A stretch of 9,069 bases of DNA, taken from Flavobacteriaceae bacterium (GTDB lineage: Bacteria; Bacteroidota; Bacteroidia; Flavobacteriales; Flavobacteriaceae). A program made the translations under genes and the position numbers. Shown here piece after piece: positions 1 to 6,563 of this stretch. How positions within the stretch are numbered: position 1 is the first letter of the stretch; each line of letters opens with the position of its first letter. Below the pieces are notes generated by a model. The model made no database searches. It saw only the letters and a list, made by a program, of their open reading frames with translations, and was not told the origin of the DNA. The stretch spans positions 1 through 9,069 of the forward strand of contig JAQWKF010000006.1 of assembly GCA_029247985.1 (NCBI GenBank), read 5' to 3'.

Positions 1-53
1 GCACTGCTAAGCATTAATATTACAGTTAGTAATAGAGTAGATAAATATTTCAT
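1..53 (-). CDS. Skp/OmpH-like periplasmic chaperone, second copy (5' end only)
   Basis: Reading leftwards from an ATG at 53, the minus strand encodes MKYLSTLLLTVILMLSSA (the last codon is cut by the window edge). This looks like a Sec signal peptide: a Lys at position 2, a long hydrophobic run and an SSA ending that suits signal peptidase I. It starts 20 bp after the stop of the preceding OmpH-like gene, on the same strand. In Flavobacteriia, bamA is commonly followed by two ompH/skp-type genes, a long one and a short one of about 170 residues, so I infer that this is the short one. Only the signal peptide is visible, so the family call rests on position; any exported protein would fit what is seen. 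The gene continues beyond the left edge. Confidence 0.6.
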   Translation of the reverse strand, partial: MKYLSTLLLTVILMLSS

Positions 54-73
54 TGTATTGAGTTAATTAAGTG

Positions 74-895
74 TTACTTTTTTTGTTGTGCTTGTTTGCG
101 TTTTTCTTCAAATTCTTTTTTTCTTCTTTCAAGTTCTTCTAACCTTTCTTTTTTACGTTTGGCTAGTGCCTCTTCCGTTTCTTTTTTCTTTTGCGCGACT
201 TCTGCTTCACGTTCTTGCTTTCTACGCTCGAGTTCAGCTTTCCTTTCTTCAAGAAGCTTTAGCCTTTCGGCTTTTTGCTGCTCTATTTTTTTCCTTCTCT
301 CGTCAGTAGATGGATTTGAGCGCTGTTTGCGTTCTTCTTTTTTGGTTTCTGCCAAAAAAGCCTGTGCCTTTTTCTTGTCTTCAATTTCTAGGTATCGAAT
401 AACAAGGTCGCTAATATCGTATTTTTTTTCAGAATGTAACACTAGAATTTCAGCAGTACTATCAAAAACATAATTTAGTTTTCGGTCAGCGGCAATTTCT
501 CTTATGGCTGTTAGAATTTCGTCCTGGGCAGGTTGTGCTAATAGAAGCTTTTGTTTAATCCAGTCGCCCTCAACTCCAAAACGCTGTTCAACGTATTGAT
601 TTAATTTATCTTGTTCAAAGGCAATGTCGTCTTCGCGTTCTTCAACAATTTCTTGTGTGAGTAAAGGCCTTTCGATTTCAAGAGCCTTTTTTTGCTCGTC
701 CAGCTCTTTTTGCCTTGTGTCAATTTCGTTACGCCATGATATAATCTTAGTTTTCAAGTCTTGACTTGATTCAGAGAAGCCACTATGTGCTGCTAAAACT
801 TTGTCTATATCCAAAAACCCTATCCTCACATTGCGTTGCGCAGATGTAAAGCCCGTTATAAAAAAGCATACCAATAAGGTCCAAAAAAAACGCAT
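74..895 (-). CDS. Skp/OmpH-family periplasmic chaperone with long charged C-terminal helix
   Basis: Predicted periplasmic holdase that keeps unfolded outer-membrane proteins soluble on the way to BamA. I chose the ATG at 895 (273 aa): it opens directly into a signal peptide, MRFFWTLLVCFFITGFTSA, with cleavage likely before Gln20, and follows the bamA stop by 11 bp. An ATG at 943 is in frame but would add 16 polar residues and overlap bamA. Residues 21-172 are the OmpH/Skp core: strand RIGFLDIDKVL, a long helical pair (about 45-135) and the closing NYVFDSTAEILVLHSEKKYDISDLVIRYL, typical of the family. Residues 173-273 are an added tail made almost wholly of K, E, R, Q and A. E. coli Skp is about 160 aa and has no such tail; long forms are known in Bacteroidota. 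Family call is firm; the role of the tail is unknown. Confidence 0.9.
   Translation of the reverse strand: MRFFWTLLVCFFITGFTSAQRNVRIGFLDIDKVLAAHSGFSESSQDLKTKIISWRNEIDTRQKELDEQKKALEIERPLLTQEIVEEREDDIAFEQDKLNQYVEQRFGVEGDWIKQKLLLAQPAQDEILTAIREIAADRKLNYVFDSTAEILVLHSEKKYDISDLVIRYLEIEDKKKAQAFLAETKKEERKQRSNPSTDERRKKIEQQKAERLKLLEERKAELERRKQEREAEVAQKKKETEEALAKRKKERLEELERRKKEFEEKRKQAQQKK
77..379 (-). other. Low-complexity charged helical tail of the OmpH-like protein
   Basis: This stretch encodes residues 173-273. It is dense in alternating acidic and basic residues with very few hydrophobics, and ELERRK occurs twice (residues 221-226 and 254-259), exactly 33 residues or three 11-residue units apart. 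The coding strand is almost all purine, so the plus strand shows long pyrimidine runs. The pattern suits either a single alpha helix stabilised by i/i+4 salt bridges or an extended coiled coil. It lies after the conserved fold and is probably free to vary in length. Confidence 0.7.
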
Positions 896-906
896 TTGCT
901 TCTTTG

Positions 907-3459
907 TTAGAATTGTTGACCTATTATAAAGTGTGTTTCCCATCCGTTGGGGTTTAAGTCATTTGGCATTTCGCTATCAAACCCATATCCAAAATCTATG
1001 CCTAACAATCCAAAAGCGGGCATAAAAATTCGGACACCAAAGCCTGCTGAGCGCTTACTATTAAACGGATTAAACTCTCGAAAATTGTCATAACCATTAC
1101 CCGCTTCTAAAAAACTTAAAGCGTAAATAGATGCACTTGGTTTTAATGTAATGGGGTAACGCAGTTCAAGTGAGAATTTATTGTAAACTGTTGAGCCATC
1201 TCTGCTAGATAGCGATTGGTTTTCATAACCTCTAAGCGCAATGGTTTCTCTTCCGTCCATGGCGTATTGTTGCAGTCCATCGCCTCCTAAGAAGTAGCGT
1301 TCAAAGGGAATATTTCCTCTCTCGGGGTTATATGCCCCTAAAAAGCCAAATTCAGCATGGGTACGCAATATCAATTTATCAATAATGCGGGTATACCAAG
1401 TACCTTCAAAATTTAATTTATAGTACTCTAACCATTTAAAGCGTTCTTGATCAATTTTAGCTTGGTCAGGATCGCCATTTGCGTCTTGATATGCTGCTAA
1501 ATTTTTCAAATTGCCATAATCTGTATTATTTACCAATGAGTACGGGAAGGTAAGCTTAGCACCAACGGTAAAGGTCGAACCACCCACTGGAAATATGGGG
1601 TTTGTATAGGTGTTGTTTCTGGATAATGCTATGGCATAAAACAGGTTATTAGAAACCCCATCTCCAAAAGTAAACAAGCCTGTGTAATAGTTATTTAAGT
1701 CAAAGAATTGGTAACCTATTGTTTGTGAAAGGGTAAAGTAATCATCAGGAACCTGAAGGCGCTTAGCCAAGCCAAAATTGATACCACGTATTTTAAAATA
1801 TTGTGATTTATCCGCCAATCCTGTCATATAATTATAACGATACTGGGTTGTTTGCGAAATAGAAGTCGAAAAACGCACAGGTTGCTCTCCGCCTAACCAA
1901 GGCTCAGAAAATGAAAAACTATAAGTTTCAAAGAAGCGACTTGCCTGTAAACGAAGCGCAAGCTGTTGACCGTCGCCCATGGGTACTGGCTTATATTCTT
2001 TCTTGTTGAAAATGTTACGCATGGAAAAATTATTGAATGATAACCCTAGGGTCCCAATAAATCCACCGCCACCATAACCACCTTGTAGTTCAATTTGGCT
2101 AGCCCCTTTTTCTACCAAACCGTATTCAATGTCTACAGTCCCAGCATTAGGGTCTACGTCCTTAAAGTCAGGCGATATTTGCTCAGGATCAAAAAAGCCC
2201 AATTGCCCTAACTCACGAACCGAGCGTACCACTTTATCTTTACTGTAGAGTTCACCTGGTCGTGTACGAATTTCTCTGTAAATAACGTGATCATTTGTTC
2301 GGTCGTTGCCTCGAACAGTTATTCGATTGAAATAAGCTGGCTTGCCTTCCGTAATTCGAATTTCGAAGTTGATGGTGTCATTTGCCGCGCTAACTTCAAC
2401 AGGGTTTATGCTGGAGAATAAGTAACCGTTGTTTTGGTATAGGTTTGTGAGATCTTCACCATCTGGTTTGGTTTGATCAGCAATACGCTTACGCAGTAAC
2501 ACACCGTTGTAAGTGTCGCCAGATTTAATTCCCAACACCCTTCTAAGTTGTACATCACTATAAACGGAATTGCCAATAAAATTAACATCACCAAAATAAT
2601 ATTTATTTCCTTCTTGAACTTTTACGACAACATCAATTTTGTCACCATCTATCTTAATGTCGTCAGATAGGATGCGGGCATCTCGGTAGCCTTTTTCTTT
2701 GTAAAAATCTAGTAGTTTCTTAAGGTCTTCTTCATAATCAGCCTCAATATACTTTGAACGTTTCCAAAAACGTCCTGGGACCGCTGTTCTCGTATTTTTA
2801 ATTTGTTTACGAAGTCTTCTAGGTTTATAAACTTCATTGCCTTCAAAAGAAATGGAGCGCACCTTTACGCGATCACCACGATCTACAGATATCAACATTC
2901 TTTGATTGTTTACTCCTGCTGTATCTGCCTTGATGTCAATAGTGACTTTAGCATTTAGAAAACCTTCTTTTTTGTATTTGTTTTCGATATAGTTTTTGGT
3001 AGTGGCAAGGAAATTTTTACTGAGTTTTTTTCCTTTTTTAATGTCAGTGTCTTTGACAATAGTCTCAATTTTACCTTTTTTGATTCCTCTAATGGTGTAG
3101 TCAGAAAGTGTAGGCAATTCCTGAATATATAGTTCCAAATCGGCTACTTCACCATCAATTTTTGTGATAAAAAACTCAATATCACTAAAAAGTTCAAGCT
3201 TCCATAACTTATTTATGGTAGCACTAATTTCTTCACCAGGAATTTGAATACGCTGACCTTTTTTAAGTCCGGTATAGGCCACAACAGTTTGTGGGCTAAA
3301 ACTTTTTACGCCAGTAACCTTAATTTCTCCAAGTTCATAAAACTTGCCTTTGTCAAAAGCATTTTCTTGTGCGCTGGTCTGTTTAAGACCAAACAGCACA
3401 ATACACAAAATAAGGGGGAGGAGTAAACAGTTACGTAAGTTGCTCGCTTGTTTTTCCAA
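907..3459 (-). CDS. bamA: Outer membrane protein assembly factor BamA (Omp85)
   Basis: Core subunit of the BAM complex, which folds and inserts beta-barrel proteins into the outer membrane. 850 aa. Residues 1-30 are a signal peptide (hydrophobic LLLPLILCIVLFGL, cleavage after TSA). Five POTRA domains follow, at roughly 42-115, 118-193, 196-283, 286-373 and 376-450, each with the usual beta-alpha-alpha-beta pattern (for example EIKVTGVKSFS, SISFEGNEVY, DVNFIGNSVY, ITVRGNDRTN). The barrel runs from about 455 to the end, with the conserved loop-6 RGY at 743-745 (ALRGYENQS) and a C-terminal strand ending in Phe (HFIIGQQF), as expected for a barrel signal. The start is TTG at 3459: the in-frame stop at 3475-3477 leaves no ATG or GTG upstream, and later starts would cut the signal peptide. 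The first 29 nt overlap the end of uppS, so translation is probably coupled. Followed by the OmpH-like chaperone. Confidence 0.97.
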   Translation of the reverse strand: MEKQASNLRNCLLLPLILCIVLFGLKQTSAQENAFDKGKFYELGEIKVTGVKSFSPQTVVAYTGLKKGQRIQIPGEEISATINKLWKLELFSDIEFFITKIDGEVADLELYIQELPTLSDYTIRGIKKGKIETIVKDTDIKKGKKLSKNFLATTKNYIENKYKKEGFLNAKVTIDIKADTAGVNNQRMLISVDRGDRVKVRSISFEGNEVYKPRRLRKQIKNTRTAVPGRFWKRSKYIEADYEEDLKKLLDFYKEKGYRDARILSDDIKIDGDKIDVVVKVQEGNKYYFGDVNFIGNSVYSDVQLRRVLGIKSGDTYNGVLLRKRIADQTKPDGEDLTNLYQNNGYLFSSINPVEVSAANDTINFEIRITEGKPAYFNRITVRGNDRTNDHVIYREIRTRPGELYSKDKVVRSVRELGQLGFFDPEQISPDFKDVDPNAGTVDIEYGLVEKGASQIELQGGYGGGGFIGTLGLSFNNFSMRNIFNKKEYKPVPMGDGQQLALRLQASRFFETYSFSFSEPWLGGEQPVRFSTSISQTTQYRYNYMTGLADKSQYFKIRGINFGLAKRLQVPDDYFTLSQTIGYQFFDLNNYYTGLFTFGDGVSNNLFYAIALSRNNTYTNPIFPVGGSTFTVGAKLTFPYSLVNNTDYGNLKNLAAYQDANGDPDQAKIDQERFKWLEYYKLNFEGTWYTRIIDKLILRTHAEFGFLGAYNPERGNIPFERYFLGGDGLQQYAMDGRETIALRGYENQSLSSRDGSTVYNKFSLELRYPITLKPSASIYALSFLEAGNGYDNFREFNPFNSKRSAGFGVRIFMPAFGLLGIDFGYGFDSEMPNDLNPNGWETHFIIGQQF

Positions 3460-4168
3460 ATCTACGTTCTCTTTTTAGATAACTATTAATTGCCTGGTGA
3501 AGCTCATGCTCATCGAACTCTGGCCACATTACATCTGTAAAGTACAGTTCTGCATAAGCAATTTGCCATAAAAGGAAATTACTTATTCGAACTTCGCCAC
3601 TTGTGCGGATGAGCAAATCTACATCAGGCAAATGTTGCGTGTAAAGATGCTCATTTATTATGGTTTCATCAATATTTTCAACGTTAATTATGCTATTTTT
3701 AACTTTTCTGCTAATATCAACAATAGCTTGCTTGATTTCCTCACGTGCGCCATAGCTAAGTGCTAAGGTTAAATTTGTACCCGTATTGCTTTGTGTCTTT
3801 TCAATTACTTCTACTAATTCTTCGTGCACTTTTTTGGGTAGTTTGTCTAAAGAACCAATAGCCGAGAGACGTATGTTATTCTCTGTCATACGCCGTAATT
3901 CACGTCGAAGACTTCTTACCAAAAGCGACATAAGTGTAGAAACTTCTGTCTTTGGACGGTTCCAGTTTTCAGTAGAAAAGGCATAAAGTGTAAGGTGCTT
4001 AATGCCTAATTTTGCAGCTGCTTCGACTGTTTTTCGCACCGCTTTTGCGCCTGCCTCGTGACCAAGTAAACGATTTTTACCTTGCTTTTGTGCCCAACGT
4101 CCATTACCATCCATAATGACAGCAATGTGCTGTGGCAATTCTTCCGTATTAAATTTTTTTAAACTCAT
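3431..4168 (-). CDS. uppS: Isoprenyl transferase (undecaprenyl diphosphate synthase)
   Basis: Cis-prenyltransferase that extends farnesyl diphosphate with isopentenyl diphosphate units to make the C55 lipid carrier used for peptidoglycan, O-antigen and capsule. 245 aa, normal for the family. The N-terminal HIAVIMDGNGRWA (14-26) holds the Mg-binding catalytic Asp20 and the diphosphate-binding GNGRW; GHEAGA starts at 36; TLYAFSTENWNRP forms the next conserved segment. The C-terminal signature DLLIRTSGEVRISNF has Arg188, Arg194 and Ser196 in the places of E. coli Arg194, Arg200 and Ser202, and Glu207 matches E. coli Glu213. All key residues are present. ATG at 4168 is only 3 bp after the stop of the PorG-like gene, and the 3' end overlaps the bamA start by 29 nt, so it is an internal gene of the envelope operon. 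Confidence 0.97.
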   Translation of the reverse strand: MSLKKFNTEELPQHIAVIMDGNGRWAQKQGKNRLLGHEAGAKAVRKTVEAAAKLGIKHLTLYAFSTENWNRPKTEVSTLMSLLVRSLRRELRRMTENNIRLSAIGSLDKLPKKVHEELVEVIEKTQSNTGTNLTLALSYGAREEIKQAIVDISRKVKNSIINVENIDETIINEHLYTQHLPDVDLLIRTSGEVRISNFLLWQIAYAELYFTDVMWPEFDEHELHQAINSYLKRERRFGKTSEQLT

Positions 4169-4171
4169 TTT

Positions 4172-4870
4172 TTAATCTCTGCAACAGGGTAGTCTTCCAA
4201 AGCCGTAAGTTATTGAAATCCCTGTAAATACAAGCCAATCATTGCTTAAACTTGTTGAAAATTGTTTGGCGGAAGGGTTTTTTTCGAGATCAGGGTAGCT
4301 TCCATCTAAATTATCGCTGAAGGTAAATTGGGGTCGCACTTCTGCAGCTAAAATCCATGATTTGCCAAAGTTAAATTTCACACCTACTCCGAAAGGTATG
4401 CCAATAGTTACAACTTTACCTGAAGCACGAGACGATGTTTCAATAGGATCAAAATAAATATTTTCTACAACCATACGGTTTACACCTGCATGAATGTACG
4501 GCGTCCATGAAAATCCAAATTCGCCAACGGGAAGCTTTACATAATTAATTTCAATAGCAGCACCTAGCGTAGAATAGTAGTTGGCAAAATAGTATCCTCG
4601 GTTCAACCGATCTAATTCTGATGTATTTAGATCATTTCCGCTTAATTTTCCTCTGCTATACATGGCACGAAGCCCAATCCGCTCATTATAATTGCGTTTA
4701 TAAATTAGGCCTGCTTCACGATGTCTAGGCTGAATGTATTGAGTACTTCCTATTTCACCAACATAATTTACACCACCAAAAGTGACGCCAATCTCATGCC
4801 GTTGCGCAGTGCTAAAACTACTCACGAGAACGACTAATGCAATCCAAAACCAAATACGATTTATGCTCAT
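4172..4870 (-). CDS. DUF6089 / PorG-like outer-membrane beta-barrel protein
   Basis: Predicted small outer-membrane barrel, 232 aa. The signal peptide MSINRIWFWIALVVLVSSFSTA is followed by RHEIGVTFGGVNYVGEIG, which I recognise as the start of the DUF6089 family. Alternating beta strands follow (GLIYKRNYNERIGLRAMYSRG, TPYIHAGVNRM, GIPFGVGVKFNFGKSWILAAEVRPQFTFSDNLDGSYP), and it ends in GFGRLPCCRD, with a Cys pair near the C-terminus. In Porphyromonas gingivalis the family member PorG is needed for type IX secretion; the flavobacterial proteins sit in this same place beside uppS and bamA. I infer a link to type IX secretion or to outer-membrane assembly, but nothing else of that secretion system is in this window. 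ATG at 4870 has no clear Shine-Dalgarno; the leader is TTTAATTAAG. Family call fairly sure, function inferred. Confidence 0.82.
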   Translation of the reverse strand: MSINRIWFWIALVVLVSSFSTAQRHEIGVTFGGVNYVGEIGSTQYIQPRHREAGLIYKRNYNERIGLRAMYSRGKLSGNDLNTSELDRLNRGYYFANYYSTLGAAIEINYVKLPVGEFGFSWTPYIHAGVNRMVVENIYFDPIETSSRASGKVVTIGIPFGVGVKFNFGKSWILAAEVRPQFTFSDNLDGSYPDLEKNPSAKQFSTSLSNDWLVFTGISITYGFGRLPCCRD

Positions 4871-4909
4871 CTTAATTAAATGAAAACTGCAAAAACACCA
4901 GATTTATTG

Positions 4910-5779
4910 TTAGTTGCGCTTATCTTGTCCCCAAAGCAGCTTGTTGCGCAAAGTATCAAAAAAGCTGTGCGTATTAGGTTTTATAAAGACAATGGGGTTT
5001 TTTGCCCTTTTGATACTAATGGTGGTGTTCATAGGCACAGAAAAGAGTCGGGTGTCTAGAGAAATGAGATGTGAGTCTCCTCTGCCTTCGACGTGAATTT
5101 TTATTTCAACATCATCGGCAACAACGAGCGGTCTTACGTTGAGGTTATGTGGCGCAATTGGCGTTAAGACAAAGCTTTTTGCCTCTGGGGCAATGATGGG
5201 TCCGCCGCTGCTCAACGAATATCCAGTGGATCCTGTTGGAGTAGCCACAACCAAACCATCAGCCCAGTAAACATTTACATAGGCATCATTGACTTGGGTG
5301 TTGATGGTAACCATAGAGGTTGTGTTTTCACGACTTAAAGAAATTTCGTTCAGGGCCAATGGAAATTCATTCAGTTCGGCAATAGCAGGTGATGTTTTGA
5401 TTTCAAGTATACTACGTTCTTCTGTTACGTAGTTCTTGGCCATGATATCATGAAGCATGGCTTCCATTTCGTCAGGTTGAATAGTTGCTAAAAAGCCCAA
5501 GCGACCTGTATTGATTCCAATCAATGGTATCTTTGATTCACGGATGTAGTGCAAGGCACGTAATACGGTACCGTCACCACCAACAGCAAAAAAAACAGCT
5601 GTTTTTGGATCTAATTCTCTATGGGAATCAAATGGGGTTGCAGCAGCATTGGGAATATGTTGCAACAATTCTTTTTCCACTTGAATACCAGCGCCTTTAC
5701 TCGCAAAAAAATCAACAATTTCCTTTACGATTTTTAGAGATATAGTATCGTGAACCAAGCTATATAAAGCTACTTTCAT
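4910..5779 (-). CDS. nadK: NAD kinase
   Basis: Phosphorylates NAD to NADP with ATP (or polyphosphate in some relatives); cytosolic, and the main source of cellular NADP(H). 289 aa, normal length. Motifs in order: GGDGT at 67-71 with catalytic Asp69; NTGRLGFLA at 90-98; the substrate-binding NE pair at 144-145; and the glycine-rich ADGLVVATPTGSTGYSLSSGGP at 173-194. All are intact. ATG at 5779 gives MKVALYS, the usual N-terminal strand. It is the first gene of the leftward cluster and diverges from pdxJ. A TAACTTTG box ends only 4 nt before the ATG, so its transcript may have almost no leader. In other Flavobacteriia, as I recall, a CBS-domain gene lies next to nadK here; it is absent. Confidence 0.96.
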   Translation of the reverse strand: MKVALYSLVHDTISLKIVKEIVDFFASKGAGIQVEKELLQHIPNAAATPFDSHRELDPKTAVFFAVGGDGTVLRALHYIRESKIPLIGINTGRLGFLATIQPDEMEAMLHDIMAKNYVTEERSILEIKTSPAIAELNEFPLALNEISLSRENTTSMVTINTQVNDAYVNVYWADGLVVATPTGSTGYSLSSGGPIIAPEAKSFVLTPIAPHNLNVRPLVVADDVEIKIHVEGRGDSHLISLDTRLFSVPMNTTISIKRAKNPIVFIKPNTHSFFDTLRNKLLWGQDKRN

Positions 5780-5783
5780 ACTG

Positions 5784-5791
5784 CAAAGTTA
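5784..5791 (-). promoter_or_regulatory. Candidate -7 box of nadK operon promoter (TAACTTTG)
   Basis: On the minus strand TAACTTTG is an exact match to the Bacteroidota -7 consensus TAnnTTTG. Only CAGT separates it from the nadK ATG. No TTG is found 17-23 bp upstream; the nearest TTTG is 12 bp away (plus-strand 5804-5807), which is too close. It is the best candidate promoter for the whole leftward cluster, since no better one is seen before nadK. Confidence 0.5.
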
Positions 5792-5822
5792 GACCAAAAT
5801 GCTCAAAGGGACATTATTGTGT

Positions 5823-5830
5823 TATTTTTG
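5823..5830 (+). promoter_or_regulatory. Candidate -7 box of pdxJ promoter (TATTTTTG)
   Basis: TATTTTTG matches TAnnTTTG and ends 13 bp before the chosen pdxJ ATG at 5844. No TTG lies at the expected distance upstream. Its position, inside the reading frame of the longer alternative pdxJ start (5799), is a further reason to prefer 5844. It would share its upstream DNA with the divergent nadK promoter. Confidence 0.45.
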
Positions 5831-5843
5831 CATAAAAAGTGCT

Positions 5844-6563
5844 ATGACAAAGCTTAGTGTAAACATCAATAAAATAGCCACACTGCGCAACGCAAGAGGA
5901 GGTGATCAGCCAAATATTTTACAAGTTGCTCAGGATGCACAAGCATTTGGCGCACAAGGTATCACCGTTCACCCCAGACCTGATGAGCGACATATTACTT
6001 ATCAAGACGCGCGAGAATTGCCTACTGTTATTACCACCGAATTTAATATTGAAGGAAATCCCATTCCAAAATTTATAGATATGGTGTGCGCCATCAAACC
6101 CGATCAAGTGACTTTGGTGCCTGATGCTCCAGACGCCATTACGTCCAATGCAGGCTGGGATACGGTAACAAATCTTGATTTTCTACAAGAGGTTATTCAG
6201 GAATTTAGGCAGCATGGCATTCGTACGTCCATATTTTTAGATCCCGATGTGGCACAAGTGGAAGCTGCTGTCAAAACAGGCACAGACCGCATTGAGCTCT
6301 ATACCCAAGCGTATGCCGAAACATATCCACTAGACCCTTCAAAAGCCATAACGCCATTTGTAGATGCCGCCACAAAAGCACAAGAAGTTGGACTAGGTCT
6401 TAATGCTGGCCACGACTTAAGCTTAAACAATATTGCTTTTTTTGCCCAACAAGTACCCGGATTATTAGAGGTGTCCATTGGACATGCCCTTATTTGCGAG
6501 TCCTTGTACTTTGGTCTTGAGAATGTCATTAATCAATACATAGCCAAGCTATCGACGCACTAG
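5844..6563 (+). CDS. pdxJ: Pyridoxine 5'-phosphate synthase
   Basis: Condenses 1-deoxy-D-xylulose 5-phosphate with 3-amino-2-oxopropyl phosphate to pyridoxine 5'-phosphate, the last ring-forming step of the DXP-dependent vitamin B6 route. 239 aa TIM barrel. VNINKIATLRNARGG (6-20) is the N-terminal signature; His43 with Arg45 and the RHI at 49-51 form the HPRPDERHI active-site loop (E. coli has HLREDRRHI); FNIEG carries the catalytic Glu; LNAGHDLSLNN carries the catalytic His of strand 6; and SIGHALI is the phosphate-binding end. I chose ATG 5844 because the protein then begins MTKLSVNIN, as in relatives; the ATG at 5799 adds 15 residues (including LLCYFC) not seen in the family and would lie across the promoter box. 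The next gene follows without a gap in another frame. Confidence 0.96.
   Translation: MTKLSVNINKIATLRNARGGDQPNILQVAQDAQAFGAQGITVHPRPDERHITYQDARELPTVITTEFNIEGNPIPKFIDMVCAIKPDQVTLVPDAPDAITSNAGWDTVTNLDFLQEVIQEFRQHGIRTSIFLDPDVAQVEAAVKTGTDRIELYTQAYAETYPLDPSKAITPFVDAATKAQEVGLGLNAGHDLSLNNIAFFAQQVPGLLEVSIGHALICESLYFGLENVINQYIAKLSTH

Noticed and set aside
96..473. Plus-strand open frames opposite the OmpH-like gene, rich in Ser, Phe and Leu
   Set aside because: They are the mirror of Lys/Glu codons in the charged tail (AAG/GAA read as CTT/TTC); no sensible protein features or start context.
907..943. Longer OmpH-like protein from ATG 943, overlapping the end of bamA
   Set aside because: It puts 16 mostly polar residues ahead of a complete signal peptide that already begins at its own ATG at 895.
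4890..4897. Possible internal promoter before the PorG-like gene (minus-strand TGTTTTTG)
   Set aside because: It misses the conserved A of TAnnTTTG and has no TTTG at the right distance upstream, so I did not call it.
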